A DNA stretch of 64,000 bases. It comes from Bacillota bacterium. GTDB taxonomy: Bacteria; Bacillota; Clostridia; Lachnospirales; Lachnospiraceae. How positions within the stretch are numbered: the first letter of the stretch is position 1; each line of letters begins with the position of its first letter. Both the position numbers and the translations under genes were made by a program. The notes under the pieces are model-generated. The model made no database searches, was not told the origin of the DNA, and saw only the letters and a program-made list of their open reading frames with translations. The DNA lies in assembly GCA_023411555.1 (NCBI GenBank), contig JAEYOQ010000057.1, forward strand, positions 62,001 through 126,000. The letters run 5' to 3'. Shown here in pieces: positions 52,069 through 61,439 of the stretch.

Positions 52069-55000
52069 ATGAAGAATAAGCAACATCAGAAATGGGTCTC
52101 CTTATTAATGACTCTTTGCCTCCTGTTACAGTTAACAGGGGGCACTTTTCAATATAATGCATTTGCAGCGAGTGATGTTACCTGGGCAATTGGAGATTAT
52201 TTTGATAATGAGGACCTTATTTTCTATAATGTCGAACCATCAGAAATTGTGCTATGGGGATATCACAACAAAAAAACCAATCAGAATTATTACAAAACAG
52301 ACGGTTTTGTACTTTCTACATATTCATATAATACAGGTGGAGCATGTCCGTACAGAGCAGATGAAAACAGGATAAGAGTCAGAAAGCTAGCTGAGAGAAC
52401 AGCCGGTGGTAATACTATTATCACACCTTATGTTATAGATTTTGAAGATATAGTAGGAGCAGCAGGTAAATTAGGGATAACAGGAGATAGTATTGGCAAT
52501 GGAACCGTTCCTATCTATTTAAATGTGGTTTATGACATTTATAAAGGAGATAATTTAGTCGTAGATGATGTAATAGGTGCTCAGGAAATGATAAATGCAC
52601 CTGTAAAATATAGGCTTGGTTATACTTCTTGGGATCCGGCTACGGTTAGAAAAATACCTAGTTATTATAATCTCAGGATAGACTTAAGCGCTGCTTGTAC
52701 CTACGATGTCAAAATTGTACCTGTAGATGAGAATTACAATGAAATCAAGGGTGCGGTAAACAAGAACGGAACTTCGTTAACCTTTGCAGGTTACCCAAAA
52801 AAAGTAATATATAATAATCCAATTCAGTACACACTACCAGCGGGTAATAAAGATATCAAAAAGGGTAGTATTGATTATACTTATCAGAATGTATGGTTCT
52901 ATAAATATCATGATAGGAAATTAAATAAATGGATAACGACTAATCAATACCCAGGCTCTGAATTGAATACTACTGCTCCGGATGCTAAGCCCGGATCAGA
53001 GTTGACAATATATGTGGTATACAAACCGGTTAAGGGGAAGCCTTATAAAGTGAAGGTTGTCGCTGAGAAAAAAGATGGTACCCATCTGAAGGACCTTCAA
53101 AGCGAGAGAGATACCTACGGGGGAGATTCTTTTAATTATGATATGAAAGAGAAAGACAAGCTCCTAAGTAGTAAATATATTTATCAAAACCAATATAAAT
53201 TAACTTATACGGACCCGAATGGAGTACAAAAAACTGACCCGTTTATTTATGAGGAAGACATAGAGGATTACCCTATGCCAGCTGCTAAAAAGGATAGCAC
53301 CGCTGTATTTCATATGATTTACGATACCAAACCAACACCTTCTACTTCTCCGACACCGAAGCCTACAGCTACCCCGACACCCGTACCTAACGTATTTGAT
53401 CCACCGATTGTTACAGCTCCTCTTCCTGAAACCCACGATATGGAGTTTACCATTCCGGTGAATACCGGTGTAATACGTGCAGATAATCGGGGAGCGGAAA
53501 AGTTTACAGCTGTTCAGGGTGTTCCTACGACAGAAAGCTTATATGGTCAAGTAACGGCTAAGGATTATCTTGTTGGATATAAATTTGTGAAGAAGACAGG
53601 AGTGAAATATTATCCGATTCAAGTCAAGAAAAACTATAATTTAACTTGGATGAAAGACACCCCAACAACTGCTCCCAGTAGTGCACCTGAGCAAGTTAAT
53701 GATACGATTACAGTAACGCAGACCATAACCGTGGCCAGAGCCTATGCTTATTGGGAGATACAGAATTTTGAGTGCTATAAGATAGGAAGTGCAGTGCTCA
53801 GAAACTATGCGCTACCTGATGAAGCAATTACCATCTATCCGAATTATTCTTATTATCATCCTCCAACAATCTCAATCAATCATTCCGGTGATGAGTCTTA
53901 TCACGTCATACCTCCAGCAGAATATACCAATGGAATAACCCTACCCCCAGAGAATATCTCCTCCAGTGGGACATCCATGCCTTCTATCCCGAAAGAGGAT
54001 TTTACACGTAAAGCCTGGGAAATGACCGGCAATATTAGTGTTAAAAATGATTATCTCTCCTTTAACGGAACAACCGTTATGAGTGACACGGTTACACAGA
54101 TGCTTCCCCCGGACATTAATCGGAACGGGGTTCCACAGTGTGAAACCTTTATTAATGAAAATGTCTTATATAAGCCAAACAATATAATAGAAGCAACCAA
54201 GGTGAACGGAACGTTTGCATCCTCCGGTACAATAACCTACACTGCCATAGCGACGGTTAACCCGACCCGACCAGCAAATCCACAGTATAGCATCGATGGT
54301 ATTAATAAAGTAGTGATACATACACCAGTTGTATGTATTCCCTCTATTACGGATGATAATGATAAGCATAGTCAGCTGATCAATCCGACAGAAGGGTGTA
54401 ATCAGCTTGTGCTTGATCCGAATCCTACCTTATCTGATTTTGTTGTGTCTATCTCGAATACCGGATCGCACAGCGATAAGCAGGGCTATTACTCTCGTGA
54501 TTTTTCTAGATCTCTACGAGATCCAAATGTATCATATATCGCAGAGGATAAGGGAGTATTGATGAACCAGGTCAAGTTTCCCTTCGATGTTTATATGGAT
54601 GTGGGAGCTAACTATGACCAAAGGGATGATAAATTCATAAAAGCCCATACTTGGCTAACCATAGGGAGGGCAGCACCTAGGTTTTACCTTCCGATGACAG
54701 TCAACGAAGGAGTTTATACGGTACAATTCAGGACCGTGGCAGTGAATGGGTTACCATACATTAATAAAGCCGAAGAATATGCGAATAAAAATCTTATTAA
54801 TTACGTTGCAACCAATACATTAGATGTAGAGGTTTCAGGGCGTATCTATGGCTTAACCATATACGACCTTACGGATTACCCAATCTGGGAAGAGGTCTTT
54901 CGAGTCAAAGACTCTATGGATTTTAAGAAGGACTTCTCCAAGTACCTACCTGGAACAGGATCATTAACCTATAGTAAGAACAGGTCCTATACCTATACGC

Positions 55001-55932
55001 TTGGAACCAATGATCAGTATGGGGTGGATACCGGCAGAAATGCGAAATATACCTTTCCCCTCGTGAATGGAAGCCATCCCTATTATAAGAACATGGGCAT
55101 CTTAAAAACGGGATATATGGTTCGGTTTTTACTGGATACCACCGGCAATATGTTCTCAGATAAGTGCAAGATATTAATCAAGCCCAAATTCTATCATGTT
55201 GATAAGGATGGGAAGAACCGGGTAGCAGTAGACCTTTACTACACAGAAGAAATCAATGGAAAGACAAAACACCTGGTTAAGGTAGGGAGTCCCTTGGATC
55301 AGACGAATCTGAAGACAGTTAGAACGGGCGATATTTTTCTGGGTATACCAGAAACAGAATTAAGACAAACAGCAAAGCTTAGGGGTATGACATATGGTAA
55401 ATTTACTGCCAAGAGTTCTTCTATGTTCAATTTCTCGGAAATTCGTCTCAATTGGGCATTCCGGACTTATATTAATAATGCCTACACAAGTAGAGTGAAA
55501 GGCTATGATTCCTTTGAGGCTATGAAGGATACCGGGATCAAGGAATCCGACCTGCTTGAGCGAATGCAAAGATGGTATGGTCAATATTACATTCCGAATG
55601 AGGTCCACGTTGTAGAGAAGGATTTCGATGTTATGGATTATGCGGATAAATACGGTGTAGACTACAGCGAGAGCTTTTGGAAGAAGAATGGATATATCAT
55701 TGTCAACTTCTCAATCGAAACCATCGGAGAGGATGGAAGTAGGAGGCTTAGCTATATCAATGCGGCAAATTATAGAGATAAGGGTAATTGCAGTATGTGG
55801 ATTCAGGAAGGACCGGTGCTGACAAAGAAGAGCTCAGATGGAGCAAACTTTCAATTCTATGCTGGTGACTTTGCTATTTTCTATGTAGGCAAAAATGCAA
55901 GTTCAGATTATACGCCAGGTGCAATCTATTAG
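52069..55932 (+). CDS. Very large secreted protein (DUF5704-like)
   Basis: The 1287-residue product has a signal peptide (SLLMTLCLLLQLTGGTFQYNAFA, cleavage before ASDV). Beta-rich segments such as YDVKIVPVDENYNEIKGA and YKVKVVAEKKDGTHLKD precede a Pro/Thr/Ser linker (TPSTSPTPKPTATPTPVPN, about residues 422-442), followed by a large region of unknown fold. From memory it resembles secreted Lachnospiraceae proteins tagged DUF5704; this is not verified. It lacks a sorting signal or own SLH segments, so it may be held by the SLH-like partner. Its place at the end of the pilus locus suggests a matrix or surface-layer component. Confidence 0.6.
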   Translation: MKNKQHQKWVSLLMTLCLLLQLTGGTFQYNAFAASDVTWAIGDYFDNEDLIFYNVEPSEIVLWGYHNKKTNQNYYKTDGFVLSTYSYNTGGACPYRADENRIRVRKLAERTAGGNTIITPYVIDFEDIVGAAGKLGITGDSIGNGTVPIYLNVVYDIYKGDNLVVDDVIGAQEMINAPVKYRLGYTSWDPATVRKIPSYYNLRIDLSAACTYDVKIVPVDENYNEIKGAVNKNGTSLTFAGYPKKVIYNNPIQYTLPAGNKDIKKGSIDYTYQNVWFYKYHDRKLNKWITTNQYPGSELNTTAPDAKPGSELTIYVVYKPVKGKPYKVKVVAEKKDGTHLKDLQSERDTYGGDSFNYDMKEKDKLLSSKYIYQNQYKLTYTDPNGVQKTDPFIYEEDIEDYPMPAAKKDSTAVFHMIYDTKPTPSTSPTPKPTATPTPVPNVFDPPIVTAPLPETHDMEFTIPVNTGVIRADNRGAEKFTAVQGVPTTESLYGQVTAKDYLVGYKFVKKTGVKYYPIQVKKNYNLTWMKDTPTTAPSSAPEQVNDTITVTQTITVARAYAYWEIQNFECYKIGSAVLRNYALPDEAITIYPNYSYYHPPTISINHSGDESYHVIPPAEYTNGITLPPENISSSGTSMPSIPKEDFTRKAWEMTGNISVKNDYLSFNGTTVMSDTVTQMLPPDINRNGVPQCETFINENVLYKPNNIIEATKVNGTFASSGTITYTAIATVNPTRPANPQYSIDGINKVVIHTPVVCIPSITDDNDKHSQLINPTEGCNQLVLDPNPTLSDFVVSISNTGSHSDKQGYYSRDFSRSLRDPNVSYIAEDKGVLMNQVKFPFDVYMDVGANYDQRDDKFIKAHTWLTIGRAAPRFYLPMTVNEGVYTVQFRTVAVNGLPYINKAEEYANKNLINYVATNTLDVEVSGRIYGLTIYDLTDYPIWEEVFRVKDSMDFKKDFSKYLPGTGSLTYSKNRSYTYTLGTNDQYGVDTGRNAKYTFPLVNGSHPYYKNMGILKTGYMVRFLLDTTGNMFSDKCKILIKPKFYHVDKDGKNRVAVDLYYTEEINGKTKHLVKVGSPLDQTNLKTVRTGDIFLGIPETELRQTAKLRGMTYGKFTAKSSSMFNFSEIRLNWAFRTYINNAYTSRVKGYDSFEAMKDTGIKESDLLERMQRWYGQYYIPNEVHVVEKDFDVMDYADKYGVDYSESFWKKNGYIIVNFSIETIGEDGSRRLSYINAANYRDKGNCSMWIQEGPVLTKKSSDGANFQFYAGDFAIFYVGKNASSDYTPGAIY

Positions 55933-56130
55933 ACTTGAGTTACCATATATCTATCCCAATATTAGTTTTTAATATGGATAATGTGGCAGGCTGAACTAAA
56001 TTATGACTTAGCACAGTGATCAACATTGGAAACGTAATATTTTTAAGTTGGTAGAAAAAAGGTAGAATGATTACGAGAATTACTTTGTCGATCAGTATTT
56101 AACAACGGATTATTTGTTATTGGAGGAAAT

Positions 56131-56253
56131 ACATATAAGATATCAAGGTGATTGTATTGCATAAAGGATATAAGTCTTTCCAAAAAGCTTTATCAGGATT
56201 TATTAGGAGTAGATATTAAGGTGATAGTTAAGGAAGCGGAAGGGGGGTGTTTA
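56131..56253 (+). pseudogene. Remnant of a VOC/glyoxalase-family gene
   Basis: A GGAGG at 56122-56126 is followed in frame by ACA (where ATG is expected), YKISR, a TGA stop at 56149 and then LYCIKDISLSKKLYQDLLGV, which closely resembles the first strand-helix of glyoxalase/bleomycin-resistance (VOC) proteins. The rest of such a protein (usually about 120 residues) is absent; the frame runs into the next gene's start. The remaining gap 55933-56130 holds only a weak hairpin. Confidence 0.55.
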
Positions 56254-56856
56254 ATGCTTACTGAAGCACAGAAGAGATATCGTAAAGAAATGAAAGAAGT
56301 TAGAAGAGAAAACCCAGAATATTTCATCAATCTCGATAAATATCAGAGAGGAGCCAGCTCTGTAAAGAGAAGAACGATATATGGGGTTGGTTTGACTGGA
56401 TTTATTGTGATATTTATTAGACTTTTCCTATTTATTTATTCTTTTGTATCGCCAGAACAAGTCATAAATGGGTATAGGTTTCCGATTGTGAGTAAGTTTG
56501 AAGCGGAACATGTCATTGAAGAGATAAGCAGTATTTTAGATATATACAATGACTATGCCGGTAATTCAAGTGAACATCTTCCCGATGATTATTATAATGC
56601 CCTAAGTGAGAAAAAATTTATCTATGCAACACAGTTAAAAGATGTGGTGATGCTTTACTTCCAGCTAGTCATTGAATATAGAATGGAAGGAGATCCTATA
56701 AAGATAAATAATATCAATAGTGAAATCGAAAACTGTTATTTAAACATTCAAAATGCTATCGGTGACATATGCAATGACCATGCAATACAAGTAAGTTTCA
56801 CACGAGAGGATTCGAATCAAACTATCAATATAAATTTTTGGTATAAATCACTGTGA
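56254..56856 (+). CDS. Unknown one-TM protein
   Basis: The 200-residue protein has a basic, helical N terminus (LTEAQKRYRKEMKEVRRENPEY), one TM helix (about 47-68) and an outside domain with acidic helices (AEHVIEEISSILDIYNDYAG) and ENCYLNIQNAIGDICNDH. The start at 56254 has a purine-rich AAGGGGGG site upstream; a longer frame would fuse it to the VOC remnant. No family is recognised. Monocistronic, with a terminator downstream. Confidence 0.55.
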   Translation: MLTEAQKRYRKEMKEVRRENPEYFINLDKYQRGASSVKRRTIYGVGLTGFIVIFIRLFLFIYSFVSPEQVINGYRFPIVSKFEAEHVIEEISSILDIYNDYAGNSSEHLPDDYYNALSEKKFIYATQLKDVVMLYFQLVIEYRMEGDPIKINNINSEIENCYLNIQNAIGDICNDHAIQVSFTREDSNQTININFWYKSL

Positions 56857-56997
56857 AGTACCCGTAAGAATACAGTCATTATTCAATAGTGGTAATTTTT
56901 TTGATCAACGGAATGTAACTGTTTCATAGGGTATTGTTAGATAACTTCTCGGATATAACCCCTTCTGTTAAATAGTAATCGGGAATAGTTAACTTAT

Positions 56998-57030
56998 CGC
57001 ATCCATCAATCCCTTGGTGGATGCGTTTTT
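56998..57030 (+). terminator. Rho-independent terminator
   Basis: CGCATCCATCAA and TTGGTGGATGCG form a 12-bp stem with one wobble, followed by TTTTT. The rest of 56857-57261 has only AT-rich DNA with a possible TATAAT near 57092. Confidence 0.8.
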
Positions 57031-57261
57031 GCACTGTTTTTTGTACTGTTGAATTATGTAAATCGGCTTTATATATATGGAAATATAGTATATAATGTAA
57101 ATAGCAAATTCTGGTGGAGCATTAATTCTTGTTATGTTTATTTAGGAGAACTATTGCGATCTAAATATACTTAGTGATTTATAATCCGTATTTGTTGAAT
57201 TACATAAAAGTTAAAAATGAGATGACATGGAGCTGATATAGTGAACCAAAGGAGAAAAGAG

Positions 57262-57834
57262 ATGATTAATAAAATAATAGATAAAATCAAAGAGATTATC
57301 TCAGTAAAATCATTTTGCTTAGTCGCTATTGATGGGTGCGGTGGATCAGGAAAGAGTACTCTGGCAGAGCATATAGTTTCAAGTTATGGCGGTGGTCATA
57401 TAATACATATGGATGATTTCTACAAACCATCTAATGATCGATTACAACTGGATATAAGTAAGAAGGAATCAGGAGCAGATTATGATATCAGGAGACTTAA
57501 GCAGGATGTTATTCATCCTATCATTAATGGAGTGAAAGCAAGGTACCAAAGATATGATTGGAATGAGGATACATTGGCTGAATGGCACACGGTTGAGCCG
57601 AAGGGATTAATAATAGTTGAAGGTGTTTATTGTTTATGTGACCTGTTGATTGACAATTATGATATAAAAAAATTCGTAGAATGTAATAGAGAAGTACGTT
57701 TGAAGAGGGGATTAATGAGGGATGGTGAAAAAGCTCTTTCTCTGTGGGAGCAATGGATGATAGGAGAGGACAAATACCTTCAAGAGCAGAAGCCGAGAGA
57801 TAGGTCAGACTATATTATTTTAGGAGGAGAATAA
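57262..57834 (+). CDS. Uridine-kinase-like P-loop protein
   Basis: The 190-residue protein has Walker A GCGGSGKS (25-32, K31) in the context FCLVAIDGCGGSGKSTLAEHI, then HMDDFYKPSNDR, typical of the uridine kinase/phosphoribulokinase group, and a Walker-B/lid region with LIIVEGVYCL and FVECNREVRLKRGLMRD. It probably phosphorylates a nucleoside or related small molecule. It lacks the last part of a standard Udk. The start at 57262 follows AAAGGAG. The flavodoxin gene starts 2 nt after its stop. Confidence 0.75.
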   Translation: MINKIIDKIKEIISVKSFCLVAIDGCGGSGKSTLAEHIVSSYGGGHIIHMDDFYKPSNDRLQLDISKKESGADYDIRRLKQDVIHPIINGVKARYQRYDWNEDTLAEWHTVEPKGLIIVEGVYCLCDLLIDNYDIKKFVECNREVRLKRGLMRDGEKALSLWEQWMIGEDKYLQEQKPRDRSDYIILGGE

Positions 57835-57836
57835 TC

Positions 57837-58355
57837 ATGAAAATAGGTTTGATTTACAAATCAAAGACTGGATTTACGAAAAGATACGCAGAGTGGATTG
57901 CAGAAGAGCTGAAATGCGACTGTCTTGAATATGAGAAGTTTTCTGAGTCCATTGCTAAAAAATATGATTATATTATTTATGGCAGTCGTGTTCATGCTGG
58001 TAGAATAGATGGGTTGAAAAAATTCATGTCTAGCGTAGGATCCTGTAAACTAGTTGTATTCGCTATAGGAGCCACGCCTCAAACGGAGAAGGACGTTATT
58101 AATTCGATCTGGACAGCAAGTTTATCAGAAACAGAGCTGGAGAAGATTCCTCATTTTTATATGCAAGGTGGATTGAATTATGAAAAGATGCAATTTACAG
58201 ACCGAATGATTATGAAAGTATTGGCGATAATGCTAAAAGGGAAAGCGAATAAAACCTCTACGGAACAAGGTACAGAACAGGCAATTAGTAGTTCATATGA
58301 TAACTCATCTAGAGAGCAAATTACTCCTTTAATACAATATATAAAGGAACTATGA
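57837..58355 (+). CDS. Flavodoxin-domain protein
   Basis: The 172-residue protein begins MKIGLIYKSKTGFTKRYAEWIAEEL, the FMN phosphate-binding loop of flavodoxins, then YDYIIYGSRVHAGRIDGLKKFM and LVVFAIGATPQTEKD. It resembles flavodoxin-like proteins related to HemG/FldA. AGGAGG lies just upstream. Translationally close to the kinase-like gene, but a common pathway is not evident. Confidence 0.8.
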   Translation: MKIGLIYKSKTGFTKRYAEWIAEELKCDCLEYEKFSESIAKKYDYIIYGSRVHAGRIDGLKKFMSSVGSCKLVVFAIGATPQTEKDVINSIWTASLSETELEKIPHFYMQGGLNYEKMQFTDRMIMKVLAIMLKGKANKTSTEQGTEQAISSSYDNSSREQITPLIQYIKEL

Positions 58356-58500
58356 AATATTCACTTATCAAAGAGAAAGCAAGTATGATAGAAAGAAGCT
58401 ACAATACGAAAGAAGCTATAATACGAAAGTAGCGAAATTGTATGATTGAATTGAATGAGTTATTGGTTTTAGTAATTGCTAAGTGGTAAGGAGGTTTAAA

Positions 58501-59097
58501 TTGGAATCAAAAGCAAAGAGTAATCCTTTACACCAGACAAAGAAATTAAGATACATTATCATCGGGATTGGGATATTATGTGCCCTAATAATCACAATTG
58601 TAAGTATTTATGTGGTTAACTACAGCCCAAGGAGCAAAGATGAAAGAGCAATTAAGGCTGTGATGACATCCTTGTTAACATGCCCAGATGTTGAGTTGAC
58701 TCAATTAATGGAGTTAAATGCCCTAAAAGTTGGACCTGGATTTGTAGAAGAGCCAAGCCCTGATAATGTAGAACGGTTTAATAGCAAAATGAAGGCTATG
58801 TTTGGTGCCTATTTATCCGAGAATGCATTAGATTATATTAAAACGAGTGCTCTTCGATATCATTCTATCGCTGAAGAAAATGGATACAAAATGCTGGTAG
58901 ACGATATAAAGATTAATCAGGATGATAAGGAATCTCGGAATTATACCTTTACGCTTCATCTACAGTATACAAGTCCCAATATAGAAGAGAAGCAGCTGGT
59001 TGTTAGCGGAAGAGCTCAGTGCTTAGAGGTAGGGAAGATAACATTTCTAAGCTTCTCGGATGATTTTTTTATGAATGAAATCATGTATAGTAGTTGA
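58501..59097 (+). CDS. Unknown one-TM protein
   Basis: The 198-residue product has an N-terminal basic region, a TM helix (about 21-43, IIIGIGILCALIITIVSIYVV) and an outside domain of about 150 residues with NTF2-like alternation (ERAIKAVMTSLLTCPDVELTQL...SENALDYIKTSALRYHSI...GYKMLVDDIKIN). The TTG start at 58501 has AAGGAGG 6 nt upstream; a GTG at 58483 overlaps that site. No enzyme motif visible. Confidence 0.6.
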   Translation: MESKAKSNPLHQTKKLRYIIIGIGILCALIITIVSIYVVNYSPRSKDERAIKAVMTSLLTCPDVELTQLMELNALKVGPGFVEEPSPDNVERFNSKMKAMFGAYLSENALDYIKTSALRYHSIAEENGYKMLVDDIKINQDDKESRNYTFTLHLQYTSPNIEEKQLVVSGRAQCLEVGKITFLSFSDDFFMNEIMYSS

Positions 59098-59264
59098 ATT
59101 ATTAGAAGGAGTCGGGATTATTTGTTTCTGCAAAGTAGTTTCAGCTCATATACGATCCCGTATGCAGGGATTACCCGTTGCCTACTATAACCTACAAATT
59201 CTTGCAATTATTATCGGGTATTGGTAAAAATACTATATTATACTTATCTCGAAGGGAGATACAT

Positions 59265-60107
59265 ATGGATACACTTGAGAATATGAAAAATGCGATTGAT
59301 TATATTGAAGATAATCTGGATGATGAAATCGAATATGTAAAGATTGCGCAGATAGCACTATGTTCCCAATACCACTTTCAGCGCATGTTTGCCTTTCTTA
59401 TCGGAATACCGCTATCCGAATATATTCGCCGTCGTCGGTTAACGCTAGCAGCCTTTGATTTGCAGAATAGCACTGAAAAGATTATCGACATTGCTTTGAA
59501 GTATGGTTATAATTCTCCTGACTCGTTTTCTCGTGCATTTATGGCAATGCATGAAGTTACACCTTCAAAAGCAAGAGAAAAAGGCATATCGCTAAAAGCG
59601 TATCCTCGTGTAACATTCTCCTTATCAATAAAAGGAGTGGTAGAGATGAAGTACAGAATTGAGCAAAAAGCATCATTTGCAGTTGTAGGTGTAAAACAGA
59701 GGTTTTCAACGGTTGATGGTTTGGGTGTAAGCGTCGGGAAGATGTGGGCTGAAACACCGAGAGAAACTATTTCACAAATTGCTGGACTTGGAGACGGGTT
59801 GGTAGGCGTATACAGTGGAATGTATGAAGATAATACAACGGATTACTATATTGGTGCAATAACGGAAAAAGCAACCCCTGAAACCTTGTGCAGACTTGAT
59901 ATACCATCTTTTACATGGGCTATTTTTGAGATTACCGGCCCTATGCCTACTGCAATGGCAGAAATATGGGGACGAATTTTTTCTGAATGGTTCCCTACCT
60001 CTGGTTATGAGCATGGAGAAGCACCAGAACTAGAATGGTACTCAAACGGTGACATGAGTGCGTCTGATTACAGAAGCGAAATATGGATACCTGTTGTTAA
60101 AAGGTAA
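59265..60107 (+). CDS. AraC-family regulator with GyrI-like effector domain
   Basis: The 280-residue protein has an N-terminal AraC DNA-binding domain: MKNAIDYIEDNLDDEIEYVKIAQIALCSQYHFQRMFAFLIGIPLSEYIRRRRLTLAAFDLQ then IIDIALKYGYNSPDSFSRAFMAMHEVTPSKAR, and a C-terminal GyrI/SoxR-type effector domain (FAVVGVKQRFS...PELEWYSNGD). This layout matches Rob-like multidrug-stress regulators. The ATG at 59265 follows AAGGGAG. Target genes are unknown; no efflux gene is adjacent. Confidence 0.88.
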   Translation: MDTLENMKNAIDYIEDNLDDEIEYVKIAQIALCSQYHFQRMFAFLIGIPLSEYIRRRRLTLAAFDLQNSTEKIIDIALKYGYNSPDSFSRAFMAMHEVTPSKAREKGISLKAYPRVTFSLSIKGVVEMKYRIEQKASFAVVGVKQRFSTVDGLGVSVGKMWAETPRETISQIAGLGDGLVGVYSGMYEDNTTDYYIGAITEKATPETLCRLDIPSFTWAIFEITGPMPTAMAEIWGRIFSEWFPTSGYEHGEAPELEWYSNGDMSASDYRSEIWIPVVKR

Positions 60108-60201
60108 GATCGAAACATTGTACGGAGTAAGAGAAGTTTTGTATGATCCATAATAAGAAGCAAAGCATATAGGAAATTAGTAATATAATAGAAAAATGTG
60201 A

Positions 60202-60253
60202 AATGTCTATCAACGATTAATAATAGTTGGTAGGCATTTTTTCTTATCTCTCT
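60202..60253 (+). terminator. Terminator of the AraC-type regulator gene
   Basis: AATGTCTATCAAC (60202-60214) pairs with GTTGGTAGGCATT (60236-60248) with wobble pairs and ends in a T-run. Confidence 0.7.
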
Positions 60254-60592
60254 TGTAAAGTGGAATTACATAGTAAAATGTTACTAGTTCTATAAATCGA
60301 CATTATATCCTAGGCATAGTGCTTTGTGCCCAAGGGAAAAATTGGATAATTTACATAAATTTGAAAAATATAGTTGACTTTTACAATATTGTGATATTAC
60401 AATGTGATTCAAGGAGCATAACTCACAAGAAATAGTACTTATTAATCCATATAATAAATGGTGATGTAGACAATCAAATCTAAAAATCTATGAAAATCTA
60501 TTTATTCTAATTTTTACTCTAGAAATCTGTATTACATTCAGCCACCCTGTCTCAACCTTTTATTATTATGGCATCCAGATGCTACCCATAAT

Positions 60593-60635
60593 AAAAAGAC
60601 GAAGCTATCGGAAAGGATGCTAGCTTCGTCTTTTT
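60593..60635. terminator. Bidirectional hairpin terminator
   Basis: AAAAAGACGAAGCTA (60593-60607) and TAGCTTCGTCTTTTT (60621-60635) form a perfect 15-bp stem with A/T runs at both ends. The stretch 60254-60592 before it has no gene; a weak TTATTAT...ATAATAA hairpin lies at about 60560-60593. Confidence 0.75.
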
Positions 60636-60718
60636 ATTCATGACAAAATAAAGTTCGTGAAGAGTGCTTTCTTCTGTATATGACAATAGATAGATAGTCA
60701 AGTGCACTTTCTATTGCT
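60631..60718 (+). repeat. Palindromic intergenic repeat, copies 6 and 7
   Basis: The first unit reads TTTTTATTCATGACA...GTTCGTGAAGAGTGCTTTC and the second TATATGACAATAGATAG...GCACTTTCTATTG. The first matches 33957, the second matches 62182 and 23789. They directly follow a terminator and precede the convergent glutathione peroxidase gene. Confidence 0.65.
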
Positions 60719-60796
60719 CGCACATACAAGAGAGATAGTATCTAAACATTTGCGATACATATCAGAAGGTAGGAGAGGGTGCTTTAATAAATTGAC

Positions 60797-61342
60797 TTAT
60801 AATAGCTCCTTTATCTTTTCTTCAACTAGGAACATATCAGCCGTAGGCTCGAAGCGTTCTACAACATTGCCCTGGCGGTCGATTAGGAATTTGGTAAAGT
60901 TCCATTTGATGCTGGGTTTACTTGCGTAATCGGGATCATCCGCTTCAAGCTTAGGAATTAATTTAGGTGCTATGGGATGAGAAGTATCAAAGCCTGCAAA
61001 TCCCTTTTGGCTCGTTAAGTACTTATAGAGTGGGTGTGCGTTCTCTCCATTTACCTCAATCTTAGAGAAGGTGGGGAAGGAGATACCATAGTTAGACTCG
61101 CAGAAGGTGTAAATCTCATCATCTGTTCCGGGAGCTTGGTTACCGAATTGATTACAGGGGAAATCGAGAACAGCAAAACCATCCTCAGAATACTTCTCAT
61201 ACAGATCCTGAAGGTCATCATATTGGGGAGTAAAACCACACTGTGTAGCGGTATTCACAACTAATAGTACCTTCCCTTCGTATTCGGATAAGGCAACCTC
61301 TTCACCATGTTTATTCTTTACTTTAAATTCATATATACTCAT
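60797..61342 (-). CDS. Glutathione peroxidase (cysteine type)
   Basis: The 181-residue thiol peroxidase reduces hydroperoxides, in bacteria like this usually with thioredoxin. C35 in TATQCGFTPQY replaces selenocysteine; FPCNQFGNQ and IKWNFTKFLIDRQGNVVERF supply the Gln, Trp and Asn of the catalytic tetrad. The ATG at 61342 on the minus strand gives MSIYEFKVKNKHGEEV, the family-typical start; a further ATG at 61351 lies too close to the AAAGGA site. The upstream neighbour is a truncated second copy. Confidence 0.92.
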   Translation of the reverse strand: MSIYEFKVKNKHGEEVALSEYEGKVLLVVNTATQCGFTPQYDDLQDLYEKYSEDGFAVLDFPCNQFGNQAPGTDDEIYTFCESNYGISFPTFSKIEVNGENAHPLYKYLTSQKGFAGFDTSHPIAPKLIPKLEADDPDYASKPSIKWNFTKFLIDRQGNVVERFEPTADMFLVEEKIKELL

Positions 61343-61439
61343 AATGCTCATTCCTTTCTATTATTAGTATTATTTATAGGTTAATATGCTCTTTTTATTT
61401 CGGAAATATCACAGGTGTACTTTTTCTTTTCTAAATTAT

